Shown one piece after another: positions 24,461 to 32,252 of a stretch of 36,660 bases of DNA. The DNA comes from an uncultured Eggerthellaceae bacterium (lineage in GTDB: Bacteria > Actinomycetota > Coriobacteriia > Coriobacteriales > Eggerthellaceae), in contig CAMOLA010000016.1 of NCBI GenBank assembly GCA_946618265.1, positions 1 through 36,660 of the forward strand, written 5' to 3'. The notes beneath the pieces were generated by a model. The model was not told the DNA's origin. It was given only the letters and a program-made list of their open reading frames with translations, and made no database searches. Position 1 is the first letter of the stretch; each line of letters begins with the position of its first letter. A program made the position numbers and the translations under genes.

Positions 24461-26251
24461 ATGCACCACCCCGCACTACATAGATTTAGATCGCGATTTC
24501 TCGCCTTCGCGGCGCTGCTCGTCCTGGCATGCATTTTCGCGCTCTCGTCACCCTTCGCCGCCCCCGCGCAAGCAACTACGCTTGGCGCTGGAAACACCGC
24601 CAACAACCCGCAATCAAACGCGTCGTTTCTGCCCAACAGCATCGGCGCGCAAGACGCCGAGCTTCAAGCCGCCACCGATTTGGCATCGGGCGAGATCGGC
24701 ACGTGCAAATGGGTCATCGACGAGAATGGCAAATTGACAATCTCGCCGTTGTCTGGCGAAGAGGGAACCATAGACTTCTACAATCCCATATCATCCGATC
24801 CGAACACGGTAACATCTGAAGATAATCGCCCTCCTTGGTATCAATACGCCACGACTATCACTTCAGCAGAAATACTTGGATCCATTCAGATAACCGGCGA
24901 AAGCTGCAGAATGTTCGAGAATTGCCAGTCTCTCGAAGAGGTTGATTTGACGGGCTTGGACCTGTCGGCAGTCAAGGGAATTTCCACCATGTTCTACAAC
25001 TGCAAAAAGCTCACCGCCGTCGACATGTCGATGATAGACGTGTCATCAGTTTGTTCCGTCAACAACCTGTTCGATTGCTGTTTCAGCTTGGCGAGCGTTA
25101 AACTGCCTGACTTCAGCAACTCGCAACTCACGAGCATCAATGCCATGTTCGAACACTGCAGAGCGCTCAAATCGATTGATTTATCGAGCATGAACACAAC
25201 AACGGTTCATTCAGCCAGCCTGATGTTCAGCGGTTGCACGTCCCTTGAAAAGGTTATCGTCAGCGATAAATGGGATATCCAAACATTCTTGAAGAGCAAC
25301 CCATCGTGGGCCTGTAATTTTGATTGCATGTTCAAGGACTGCAATGCGCTCGTCGGCGCCAACGGCACATCATACGCCGAGGAAAAACCGAGCACGACGA
25401 CCGACTACACCTTCGCGCGCATCGACACGCCAGAAACGCCCGGCTTTTTCTGGCCCGCCGACGAAGCAACTGGCGACGAGGGTGAAGGCGAAACCGGCAA
25501 CGACCCCGGCACCGGTGGAGAAAGCGGCCAAACCGGGGAAGGGGGCGGAACCAGCGACAACCCCGGCGACGACTCCGACAGCGGGCAGGGTTCCGGCAAT
25601 ACGGGCGACAACGGCCAAAGCGGCGCAGGCTCAAGCTCGGCTGACACGCACGGCAGCGAGGGCATGTCGAGCGGGCACGCTGCAGATTCCAGCGTCTCGT
25701 CTACTTCTTGGCCCATCGTCACGCTGTCGGCGAGCACTTTCACCTATAACGGCAAGAAGCGCACACCTGCCGTCACGGTGAAATTCGACGGCAAGGCGCT
25801 CAAAGTCGGGCGCGACTATTCCGTAACCTACTCGAAGGGGCGCAAGGCGATCGGCTCGTACAACGTGACCGTCACCGGCAAGAAACCTCGCTCGTTCAAG
25901 GTGACGAAGAGTTTCCGGATCATCCCGAAGACGCCCAAGGTCAAATCCCTCAAGGCCCAGAAGAACAGCAACGGCACATCCGGCTTCATCGTCAAGTGGA
26001 AGAAGGTGCGCGGCAAATCCATTGGATACCAAATCCGCTGGTCGCCTGCTAAGACGTTCGCGGCAAGCGCAACATACCAATTCAAGAGCAAATCTCCGTA
26101 TGCCAAGAAGGGCAAAGCGGCGCTTCAGGTGAAGAACCGCGCTTGGCTCGGCAAGAAAGCGTTCGTGCAGGTGCGGGCATTTAAATCCGTCAAGGGCACG
26201 AAGTATTACTCGGGCTGGTCAAAGGCCAAACGCGTGAAACTGAAGAAGTAA
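24461..26251 (+). CDS. Secreted BspA-like (DUF285) surface protein with Ig-like and FnIII-like C-terminus
   Basis: A 596-residue predicted exported protein. The ATG at 24461 follows GGAGG by 7 nt. The signal peptide ends at APAQA. Residues ~145-290 hold DUF285/BspA-type repeats (MFENCQSLEEVDLTGLDLS, MFYNCKKLTAVDMSMI, MFEHCRALKSIDLSS, MFSGCTSLEKVIVSD). A Gly/Asp/Ser-rich linker (~325-415) leads to an Ig-like module (~425-485, LSASTFTYNGKKRTPAVTV) and a basic FnIII-like module to the end. No LPXTG or SLH anchor is present, so retention may rely on the basic C-terminus. It is followed after 56 bp by a receptor kinase gene. By family precedent it may mediate adhesion. Confidence 0.85.
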   Translation: MHHPALHRFRSRFLAFAALLVLACIFALSSPFAAPAQATTLGAGNTANNPQSNASFLPNSIGAQDAELQAATDLASGEIGTCKWVIDENGKLTISPLSGEEGTIDFYNPISSDPNTVTSEDNRPPWYQYATTITSAEILGSIQITGESCRMFENCQSLEEVDLTGLDLSAVKGISTMFYNCKKLTAVDMSMIDVSSVCSVNNLFDCCFSLASVKLPDFSNSQLTSINAMFEHCRALKSIDLSSMNTTTVHSASLMFSGCTSLEKVIVSDKWDIQTFLKSNPSWACNFDCMFKDCNALVGANGTSYAEEKPSTTTDYTFARIDTPETPGFFWPADEATGDEGEGETGNDPGTGGESGQTGEGGGTSDNPGDDSDSGQGSGNTGDNGQSGAGSSSADTHGSEGMSSGHAADSSVSSTSWPIVTLSASTFTYNGKKRTPAVTVKFDGKALKVGRDYSVTYSKGRKAIGSYNVTVTGKKPRSFKVTKSFRIIPKTPKVKSLKAQKNSNGTSGFIVKWKKVRGKSIGYQIRWSPAKTFAASATYQFKSKSPYAKKGKAALQVKNRAWLGKKAFVQVRAFKSVKGTKYYSGWSKAKRVKLKK

Positions 26252-26307
26252 GCCTGCATGATGACGCGCGTGACGACATTGCTGCGGGCCGAACAGGTGG
26301 TCCGCAT

Positions 26308-28374
26308 ATGAACGATTACTGCATGAACTGCATGGAGCCCCTCGAGGCGGGTGATATCTGCGCATATTGCGGTAACGGGACGCGACTGCAACCGCTCGTG
26401 GCACACCACCTTCCCCCGGGAACCACCCTGTCAAACGGCCGCTATCTTGTGGGCCGCTCGCTCGGGCAGGGCGGTTTCGGCATCACCTATATCGGACGCG
26501 ACCTCACGCTGAACATGCGCGTAGCCGTGAAGGAATACTATCCTGCCTCCTACGTGGGGCGCGATTGCGCGGCCTCGCACGCGGTCATCCCACTCGACAC
26601 TTCGGCGCGAAAACGCCTCGATTCGGGAAGACGGCGTTTCCTCGACGAAGCGCGCGTGCTCGCCCGGTTTCACGGCAACCCGGGCATCGTCGACGTGCGC
26701 GATTTCTTCGAGGAAAACGGCACGGCCTACATCGTGATGGACTACCTGGAAGGCGAGACGCTCAAGGATTACCTGCGTCACGCTACGATGAGCGCGGACC
26801 AGGCGTTCGAGCTCGCGCGGCCGATCATGGACGCCCTCGCGCTCATCCATGCCGATCACGTGGTTCATCGCGACATCAGCCCCGACAACATCATGCTGTG
26901 CAGCAGCGGCAAGCTCTGCCTCATGGACTTCGGTGCAGCGCACGAGATGGACTACACCGACCAACGCTCCGTGTCCATGGTCTTGAAATCGGGATATGCT
27001 CCGGAGGAGCAGTATCGAGCCAAGGGCGAGCTCGGGCCGTGGACCGACATCTATGCCTTGTGCGCCACCATGTACCGAGCCATCTCGGGCGTTGCGCCTG
27101 ACGAATCGCTGCAACGTCTGATCAGCGACGAGATGGCATGGCCGAGCGAAATGGGAATCGCCATCTCCCCCGCGCAGGAGCGGGTGCTCAAGAAGGGCAT
27201 GGCGCCCCGGCACGCCGATCGCTACCAATCGATTGCCGAGCTGCAGGAAGACCTTGCCACACGCGACGGCGAGACGTTGGAAGCGATGGAGGCGCCAGGG
27301 ATCGCGCCCAGCATCACGGCCATCCCGGCAACAATCCCCGATGACACGATTGGGGAAAAGACCGTGCCGAAGAGGCCTTCAAAGGGCCCCTCGCAAAACG
27401 ACGCACCTATGGAAGACGCGAACCGCGCCAAAGACGCAATAGGAGGCAACGCCGGCGAGCCCACCATCGTGGCGGAGCCAGATGCGCATGACGAAGCGGA
27501 CGACGCCGTCGCCCTTCCCTCACATGAAGAACCGACCCACGAGAAACGGAACGCCCGCAACGTGCCGAAAACCGCAATTGTCGCGCTCGTCGCCTGCGCA
27601 ATCGTTGCCGGCCTCGTCGCGGCATTCCTGCTCACGCCGGCTTTCACCGTATCCTTCGACGCAGGCGGAGGAAGCTCGGTTGAGTCGACGCAGGTCAGCC
27701 GCATCGGAACGGTCAGCGAGCCCGAAACTCCCACGCGGCCAGGCTATGCGTTTGCCGGGTGGTATCTCGACGAAGCTCTCAGCGACAAAGCCGGATTCCC
27801 GCTTGCAGTAGACAGCAACACCACGCTATTTGCCGCCTGGGACAAAACGCTGGCGAACTACCGCGTCGAACATCTCGACGCGGTCAACGGCAAGAAGGTG
27901 GCCGACGACAAAACGGTCGAGAACGCCGAAGTCGGAAGCAAAGTGACCGTGAAGGCGCCCGCCATCGACGGATATGCGCTCGATTCCGACAAGAAGGTCA
28001 AGCTTGCCGTTTCCGAAAACGACGACGAAAACGTGGTAACGTTCCGCTACCGCAAGCTCGTCTCCTACGAGGTGAGGTACCGCAGCAAAAACGGCAACTC
28101 CGACGTCTCGCCTTCGAAAACCGTCGATGACGTCGCGATGGGAACCGAGATTACGGAAACGGCACCGGACATCGCGGGTTACACCCTACAATCCGACCGC
28201 GAGCAAGCGATCACGTTGAAGAGGAATTCCAAGAAAAACGTCATCGAGTTCGTTTACGAGCCCATACCAGTGCCGGTTGATACCGGCGGAGGCTCGTCAT
28301 ATTCCGGAGGCGGGTCGTCGGGTGGCGGGTCGTCGAGGTCGTCTGGTTCGAACGACGTCAAGTGGGCGAACTGA
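26308..28374 (+). CDS. Zinc-ribbon Ser/Thr receptor kinase with extracellular repeats
   Basis: A 688-residue membrane kinase. Residues 5-21 form a zinc ribbon (Cys at 5, 8, 18 and 21). The kinase domain (~38-300) has GQGGFGITY, lysine in VAVKEYYP, the HRDISPDN variant of the catalytic loop, MDFGAA and GYAPEEQY. An acidic linker leads to one membrane helix at ~422-444. Outside lie an InlB/Flg_new-type repeat (~450-512, with PTRPGYAFAGWYLD), two MucBP-like repeats (~515-650) and a Gly/Ser-rich tail. The catalytic-loop variant HRDIS differs from the HRDVK of the T7SS-cluster kinases, so this is a separate lineage. The FHA gene 67 bp downstream is a natural reader of its products. The start follows AGGTGG by 7 nt. 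Confidence 0.9.
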   Translation: MNDYCMNCMEPLEAGDICAYCGNGTRLQPLVAHHLPPGTTLSNGRYLVGRSLGQGGFGITYIGRDLTLNMRVAVKEYYPASYVGRDCAASHAVIPLDTSARKRLDSGRRRFLDEARVLARFHGNPGIVDVRDFFEENGTAYIVMDYLEGETLKDYLRHATMSADQAFELARPIMDALALIHADHVVHRDISPDNIMLCSSGKLCLMDFGAAHEMDYTDQRSVSMVLKSGYAPEEQYRAKGELGPWTDIYALCATMYRAISGVAPDESLQRLISDEMAWPSEMGIAISPAQERVLKKGMAPRHADRYQSIAELQEDLATRDGETLEAMEAPGIAPSITAIPATIPDDTIGEKTVPKRPSKGPSQNDAPMEDANRAKDAIGGNAGEPTIVAEPDAHDEADDAVALPSHEEPTHEKRNARNVPKTAIVALVACAIVAGLVAAFLLTPAFTVSFDAGGGSSVESTQVSRIGTVSEPETPTRPGYAFAGWYLDEALSDKAGFPLAVDSNTTLFAAWDKTLANYRVEHLDAVNGKKVADDKTVENAEVGSKVTVKAPAIDGYALDSDKKVKLAVSENDDENVVTFRYRKLVSYEVRYRSKNGNSDVSPSKTVDDVAMGTEITETAPDIAGYTLQSDREQAITLKRNSKKNVIEFVYEPIPVPVDTGGGSSYSGGGSSGGGSSRSSGSNDVKWAN

Positions 28375-28441
28375 TAAGGCAGGCGAGCATGCAACAGGCC
28401 CGTTTTGCACTATACGTAAACCGAGGGAAACGAGATCGAGA

Positions 28442-29512
28442 ATGCAGCAATGGTACCGCTCCGGCATAGAAGGATATTGCAAGGCCGCCGCGCAGATGAT
28501 GGGGCTTCCCGACAACAATAGCGGGTGGGGCAACTTCGGTCGCGACCTATTTGCCGACGGACGATTCGACGACCCCGCGAAAGCGAGCAAGACGTGGACG
28601 CTTTCGCGCTTCCGCACGCAAGGGCGGTCGAACAGACCGAAGCTCTTCGAGGACAGCTGGCTTGACAGGCATGGGGAAAACTGCGATTTCGAGGCGATTC
28701 ACGCGTGCGTGCACGAGATGTGCAGCGAAACGGGCGATTCGGCCCTCTACGATCTTTACCTTGGATCACCCGAAACGTTCTCCGCCAAATTCCACCGCAT
28801 CGTGCTTCCAGCCATCGCGGACGGTTTTGCAGCGGAGCGTTACCATCCTGCCGATATCGCGCAGTTCGGGCAAGGCCTCGACAAGGCTCTCGAGAAGCTC
28901 GACCCGTCCCTGCCGCAGACGTTTCGCACCTTTGCCATCCCACTCGTTGCGGGCGTCATCTATGGGCCCGATCACGTGATGGCGCGTTCGACGGGTAACA
29001 CCGCCACGCTCCACGCTTCATGGGGAAAGGCCGACAACGAGCCGGTTTGCGGCATCGACGAAGATGTGATTATCCTCACGCAGATATTTGGTAACGATGT
29101 GGGGCTCGTGGGAAATTCGATCGCCTACGGAGACGATCGCGCCATCCTTCTGGGCAGGAGCGCCGACGTCGCGCGTTACATCGATGCCTGCGACGACGAG
29201 CTGACGCGCATCGTCGAGCAATCGGAGCCCGTGTTGTTCCCCATCGCCCACACGCATGTGAGCACGTCGAACGCGCACGGCGTGGTCGCGCGCATCGACG
29301 GGACGTGGTACTTCTACGACCGCTCGTCCAACGGGAGCTACGTGCAAAACGCGCATCGCCCCTCTGCCGTGCATCATGGCGCCGTCGCGCTCGCTCCCGG
29401 CGACAGAATCTACCTGGGCCTGACCGAGCTGCCCGAGGACGATCCATCTGCCTACCTGAACGCGACCACCGTACTCGTCTCCTTCAGAGTCGACGAAGCG
29501 CAGCTCGACTAG
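28442..29512 (+). CDS. FHA-domain protein downstream of kinase
   Basis: A 356-residue cytosolic protein. The ATG at 28442 is used because the open frame extending to 28277 would overlap the kinase gene and reads as noise there. Residues ~1-230 are unassigned (opening MQQWYRSGIEGYCKAAAQMM). Residues ~232-350 form an FHA domain: AILLGRSADVARYI, then THVSTSNAHGVVARIDGTW, FYDRSSNGSYV and APGDRIYLG. The inserted helix between the first and second motifs is longer than usual. The ribosome binding site is weak. It is probably co-transcribed with the kinase, and a hairpin terminator follows at 29515. Confidence 0.8.
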   Translation: MQQWYRSGIEGYCKAAAQMMGLPDNNSGWGNFGRDLFADGRFDDPAKASKTWTLSRFRTQGRSNRPKLFEDSWLDRHGENCDFEAIHACVHEMCSETGDSALYDLYLGSPETFSAKFHRIVLPAIADGFAAERYHPADIAQFGQGLDKALEKLDPSLPQTFRTFAIPLVAGVIYGPDHVMARSTGNTATLHASWGKADNEPVCGIDEDVIILTQIFGNDVGLVGNSIAYGDDRAILLGRSADVARYIDACDDELTRIVEQSEPVLFPIAHTHVSTSNAHGVVARIDGTWYFYDRSSNGSYVQNAHRPSAVHHGAVALAPGDRIYLGLTELPEDDPSAYLNATTVLVSFRVDEAQLD

Positions 29513-29514
29513 CG

Positions 29515-29547
29515 AATGATACAGTACCTCAGAGGTAATGTATCATT
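29515..29547. terminator. Hairpin between convergent genes
   Basis: AATGATACAGTACCTC (29515-29530) pairs with GAGGTAATGTATCATT around a minimal loop, with one mismatch. It sits 2 bp after the FHA gene stop and 2 bp before the DUF3237 stop on the other strand, so it likely terminates both. Confidence 0.65.
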
Positions 29548-29549
29548 TG

Positions 29550-30005
29550 CTATTGCTCAACCGAGTAGTACTCGATGAGGACCTTGTCGGGCAGGCGGCG
29601 CGCGCTGCAGACGAAGACCTTCTGCACGAGCCAGTCGAGCTTGCGGTCGAACACCTCGAAGTGCGGCGTCGTGCAAAAGTAGTACAGGTCGGGGTCGACG
29701 AACTCGCCCCGCTTCACCGCATCGACGTACTCGTCTGGCACGGTGCGGATGCCGTCATTCTGGATGTAGACGCTGCTGCCGTCGTCGAGCAGCAGACCGT
29801 ACCGAGCGGACAGTTCGCAAACGCCATCGGGCCGAATGACCTGGCTGTCCACGGCACCGGGCAGCAACGTCCCGTTGATATCGCCCTCGACCGTCCCACG
29901 CGGGCAGACGATAAGCTGGCGCCTGCCGTAAACTTCGTCCTGACCGACGAGGATTGGCGGCTCAGCTTCGACGGACACGGTAAACGACTTCCTCAAATGC
30001 GGCAT
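29550..30005 (-). CDS. DUF3237 (UPF0311) family protein
   Basis: A 151-residue protein. The start at 30005 is chosen because GGGAGG lies 5 nt upstream and the following residues, MPHLRKSFTVSVE, begin the family core; the longer frame to 30113 would pass through a hairpin. Family signs are GRRQLIVCPRGTVEGDING, an SQVIRPDGVCELSARYGLL segment with a DDGSSVYIQNDGIR follow-up, and FCTTPHFEVFDRKLDWL. DUF3237 proteins are small beta-barrels of unknown function. It is divergent from the desulfoferrodoxin gene. Confidence 0.85.
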   Translation of the reverse strand: MPHLRKSFTVSVEAEPPILVGQDEVYGRRQLIVCPRGTVEGDINGTLLPGAVDSQVIRPDGVCELSARYGLLLDDGSSVYIQNDGIRTVPDEYVDAVKRGEFVDPDLYYFCTTPHFEVFDRKLDWLVQKVFVCSARRLPDKVLIEYYSVEQ

Positions 30006-30051
30006 ATTCCCCTCCCAAATGGCTCTGGCATCCAGATTGGATAACTCGCAA

Positions 30052-30113
30052 GTGAAACATCTCCAGGGGAATCGTTTCACCAGCGAAACGATTCCCCTGG
30101 AGACCTGTTTCAC
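30052..30113. repeat. Long hairpin in a divergent intergenic region
   Basis: Arms of about 28-30 nt (30052-30079 and 30084-30113) pair almost perfectly with a 2-nt bulge; the outer sequence is GTGAAACA and the inner part CTCCAGGGGAATCGTTTC. It lies between two divergent genes, so it is not a simple terminator. It has the same design as other palindromes in this part of the window. Confidence 0.8.
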
Positions 30114-30162
30114 TGTATCATGAACCCGTCAACAGTATCCCTCCGAGAGAAAGGCGATCATT

Positions 30163-30543
30163 ATGAAGAGGTCAACGTTTTTCAAGTGCGCGAAATGCGG
30201 AAGCATTGCCATCAAGGTCGTCGACGGCGGCGGCGAGATGTGCTGCTGCAAACAGCCCATGCAGGTCATCGAGCCCAACACCACCGATGCGGCGCAAGAG
30301 AAGCACGTCCCCAGCGTCTCGATCGAAGACGGCATCCTGACCGCCCACGTCGGCAGCGTGACGCATCCCATGGAGGAGGATCATTTCATCGAGTGGATCT
30401 ACGTCGTCACCGAGGAAGGCGTCGTCGCACGCTGCCTCAAGCCCGGCCAGGCGCCCGAGGCCAAGATCGACCTCGACGGCCAGACGCCGGTCGCGGTCTA
30501 CGAATACTGCAACAAGCACGGGCTTTGGAAGGCCGAGCTCTAA
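30163..30543 (+). CDS. dfx: Desulfoferrodoxin (superoxide reductase)
   Basis: A 126-residue iron protein that reduces superoxide to hydrogen peroxide without making oxygen, typical of anaerobes. The N-terminal desulforedoxin-like domain has C9-x-x-C12 and C27-C28-C29, where two adjacent Cys are usual and three are present. The superoxide reductase site shows H48 (in EKHVP, preceded by the conserved Glu-Lys pair), H68, H74, C116 and H119 (in EYCNKHGLW), the complete ligand set. It stands alone with its own upstream region and is followed by a hairpin at 30559-30590. Confidence 0.96.
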   Translation: MKRSTFFKCAKCGSIAIKVVDGGGEMCCCKQPMQVIEPNTTDAAQEKHVPSVSIEDGILTAHVGSVTHPMEEDHFIEWIYVVTEEGVVARCLKPGQAPEAKIDLDGQTPVAVYEYCNKHGLWKAEL

Positions 30544-30558
30544 CGGCAATCCCTGAGA

Positions 30559-30590
30559 GTGACAAAAGGGGGAGACGCCCCTTTTGTCAC
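30559..30590. terminator. Palindromic hairpin after desulfoferrodoxin
   Basis: GTGACAAAAGGGG (30559-30571) pairs perfectly with CCCCTTTTGTCAC (30578-30590) across a 6-nt loop. It may end the desulfoferrodoxin transcript. It also belongs to the GGGG/CCCC-core palindrome family; its outer word GTGACAAA recurs at 33571. Confidence 0.65.
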
Positions 30591-30619
30591 CCCTCCCCTC
30601 GCAATCAGCAAGGAGCATT

Positions 30620-31720
30620 ATGAACGTCACGGCAATCTTGTTCGAAGGATTCGAAACACTCGACATGTTCGGGCCGGTCGAGATGCTCGGCGCGTCCGGC
30701 GAATTCGACACGCGATTCTTCTCCCCGCAAGGCGGCATCGTGAAAAGCTACCAGGGCGCGCCGGTCCAGACCGAGCCGCTCGGCGACGCCGGCGCACCCG
30801 AAGTGCTTCTCGTGCCCGGCGGCATGGGCGTCTACGCCATGCTCGAGGACGACGCCTTCATCGCGCGACTCGCCGAGCTGGCCGGGCAGGCGCGCTACGT
30901 GCTCTCGGTGTGCAACGGGGCGTTCCTCTACGCGAAGGCCGGCGTACTCGACGGGCGCCGCGCCACGACGTACAAGGCGCGCATGGACAAGGCCGAAGAG
31001 CTGTTTCCCCAGGTGAAATGGGAGCGAACGGCGCGATGGACCGTCGATGGCAACCTGTACGTGTCATCGGGCGTGTCGGCCGGCACCGACATGGCGCTCG
31101 GCTTCATCGCCGACGTCTTCGGGCGCGAGTGCGCCGACCGAACGGCGCGCTACGCCGAATACACCTGGAACTCCAATCCCGGCAACGACCCCTTCGCCTG
31201 CGCGTCGGCAAAGATTGCGGCGCTGCGCAGCGGTGGCCAGAGCGGCGCCGACCGGGGCGCGATGGACGCGGCGCTGAGCTGCGGCATCCCGGCGATCGGT
31301 TGGTGCCCCGCCGGCGGCTGGGCCGAGGACTACCCCGAACCGCCCGGCGTGCTGGCGCTGTACCCCGACATGATCGAAACGCCATCGGCCGAGGTCATCC
31401 AGCGCACCGAGTGGAACATTCGCGATTCGACCTGCTGCATGGTGTTCCGCGCGCCCGACCCCGACGCTTCCCCCGGCACCGAAGCCGGCAACGTGTTTGC
31501 CGAACTGTACAACACGCCGACGTTCGATTTCGCGCTCGGCGACCCCAAAACGTACGATGAACAGCTCGAACGCGCCTTCGAATGGCTAAGCGGCTTCGAG
31601 GGCAGCATCGTTTTCGGCGTCGGCGGCCCGCGCGAAAGCGAGCACCCCGGCATGTACGACCTCGCATTCGGCCTGGTGAAGAGGCTGCTCGAGAAGCTCG
31701 CTGCCGAGCAATCGGCGTAA
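30620..31720 (+). CDS. DJ-1/PfpI protein fused to a molybdenum-cofactor-carrier-like domain
   Basis: A 366-residue fusion. AAGGAG lies 5 nt before the ATG. Residues 1-~190 form a DJ-1/PfpI domain (VTAILFEGFETLDMFGPVE, then LVPGGMGVYAM), with the nucleophile Cys98 in LSVCNGAFLYAKAG, closest in style to the isonitrile-hydratase-like group. Residues ~195-366 resemble the putative molybdenum carrier family (SLOG-type Rossmann fold): LRSGGQSGADRGAMDAALS, IGWCPAGGWAEDYPE, and ETPSAEVIQRTEWNIRDS. Members of the second family bind molybdenum cofactor or nucleotides. The fusion suggests sensing or repair of a small molecule, but no substrate can be named. It sits after desulfoferrodoxin, with a hairpin between them. 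Confidence 0.85.
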   Translation: MNVTAILFEGFETLDMFGPVEMLGASGEFDTRFFSPQGGIVKSYQGAPVQTEPLGDAGAPEVLLVPGGMGVYAMLEDDAFIARLAELAGQARYVLSVCNGAFLYAKAGVLDGRRATTYKARMDKAEELFPQVKWERTARWTVDGNLYVSSGVSAGTDMALGFIADVFGRECADRTARYAEYTWNSNPGNDPFACASAKIAALRSGGQSGADRGAMDAALSCGIPAIGWCPAGGWAEDYPEPPGVLALYPDMIETPSAEVIQRTEWNIRDSTCCMVFRAPDPDASPGTEAGNVFAELYNTPTFDFALGDPKTYDEQLERAFEWLSGFEGSIVFGVGGPRESEHPGMYDLAFGLVKRLLEKLAAEQSA

Positions 31721-31729
31721 CGCCAGCCG

Positions 31730-31756
31730 AATCAAACTCCCGCGGGGAAACTGGTT
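31730..31756 (+). repeat. Imperfect palindromic repeat, copy 1
   Basis: AATCAAACTCCCGCGGGGAA and following bases resemble the copy at 31849-31877 (same ATCAA...TCCCGC.GGGAAACTG.TTG pattern). The two copies flank the hairpin pair at 31777-31838. Confidence 0.55.
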
Positions 31757-31776
31757 GATCGCAACCGCTCACCGAC

Positions 31777-31838
31777 TGACCGAAAGGGAGACTCCCTTTC
31801 GGTCACTGACCATTGGGGAGACTCCCTTTCGGTCAGTT
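31777..31838. repeat. Tandem hairpin pair with GGGAGACTCCC core (copy A)
   Basis: The first unit (31777-31805) is a perfect 14-bp stem with a single central base: arm TGACCGAAAGGGAG, centre A. The second unit (31805-31838) has the same right arm but a changed left arm (ACTGACCATTGGGGAG), so its stem is imperfect. The same two-unit layout recurs at 35663-35728. Confidence 0.8.
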
Positions 31839-31848
31839 TTCCGTACGT

Positions 31849-31877
31849 GAATCAAGTTCCCGCAGGGAAACTGATTG
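31849..31877 (+). repeat. Imperfect palindromic repeat, copy 2
   Basis: GAATCAAGTTCCCGCAGGGA and following bases form an imperfect palindrome (ATCAAGTTCCC against GGGAAACTGAT) and repeat the element at 31730-31756. Confidence 0.55.
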
Positions 31878-31994
31878 CAATCTGCCACCGCGCCCAAACG
31901 GCGCACCCGAACGGCGCACCCGAACGGCACGGGCCGGCAACCGCGCGGCAGATGAGCCTGCGCCATCGATCTCGAGTCGTGAAAACGCCAAAAA

Positions 31995-32166
31995 TGCAAA
32001 GAAAGGGGTTTAGTAGGTTAGTTTTCTTGCAGCCGACGACAGCCAACGCAGCAACCCTAACGCGGCCAATGCGTTTCCGCAGTTCAAATGCCTACGTACG
32101 GCCAGCCGATACGAGTCGGCGTTGCGCGCTGCAAGAAAACTAACCTACTAAACCCCTTTCTTTGCA
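31995..32166. mobile_element. 172-bp MITE-like element with 38-bp terminal inverted repeats
   Basis: The 38 bases at 31995-32032 (starting TGCAAAGAAAGGGGTTTAGT) are the exact reverse complement of 32129-32166. The 96-bp interior has no gene; it holds a smaller GCCGAC/GTCGGC pair. Short A-runs flank both sides and might be target duplications. Size, perfect ends and lack of coding fit a non-autonomous element or a stable structured RNA. No related transposase is present in the window. Confidence 0.75.
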
Positions 32167-32237
32167 AAAGCCTGCTTTTCGGATACGCAAGCGCATTAGC
32201 CAAAGGTTTCGGCTTGACTCCAGGCGGACCTTCGGCC

Positions 32238-32246
32238 TGCTACAAT
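32238..32246 (+). promoter_or_regulatory. Extended -10 promoter, possibly leaderless
   Basis: TGCTACAAT is an extended -10 element placed 6 nt before the ATG at 32253. Transcription would begin at or next to the start codon, giving a leaderless mRNA, consistent with the absence of a ribosome binding site. TTGACT at 32214 is too far upstream (21-bp spacer) to be a canonical -35. Confidence 0.45.
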
Positions 32247-32252
32247 GGCACG

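Noticed and set aside
24240..24476. A 78-codon minus-strand frame in the divergent gap
   Set aside because: It begins inside the BspA-like coding region on the opposite strand and crosses the palindrome; no motif or ribosome binding site.
30559..31560. A 333-codon plus-strand frame overlapping the DJ-1 fusion
   Set aside because: It is an Arg-rich shadow that begins inside a hairpin; the DJ-1/carrier frame has the ribosome binding site and motifs.
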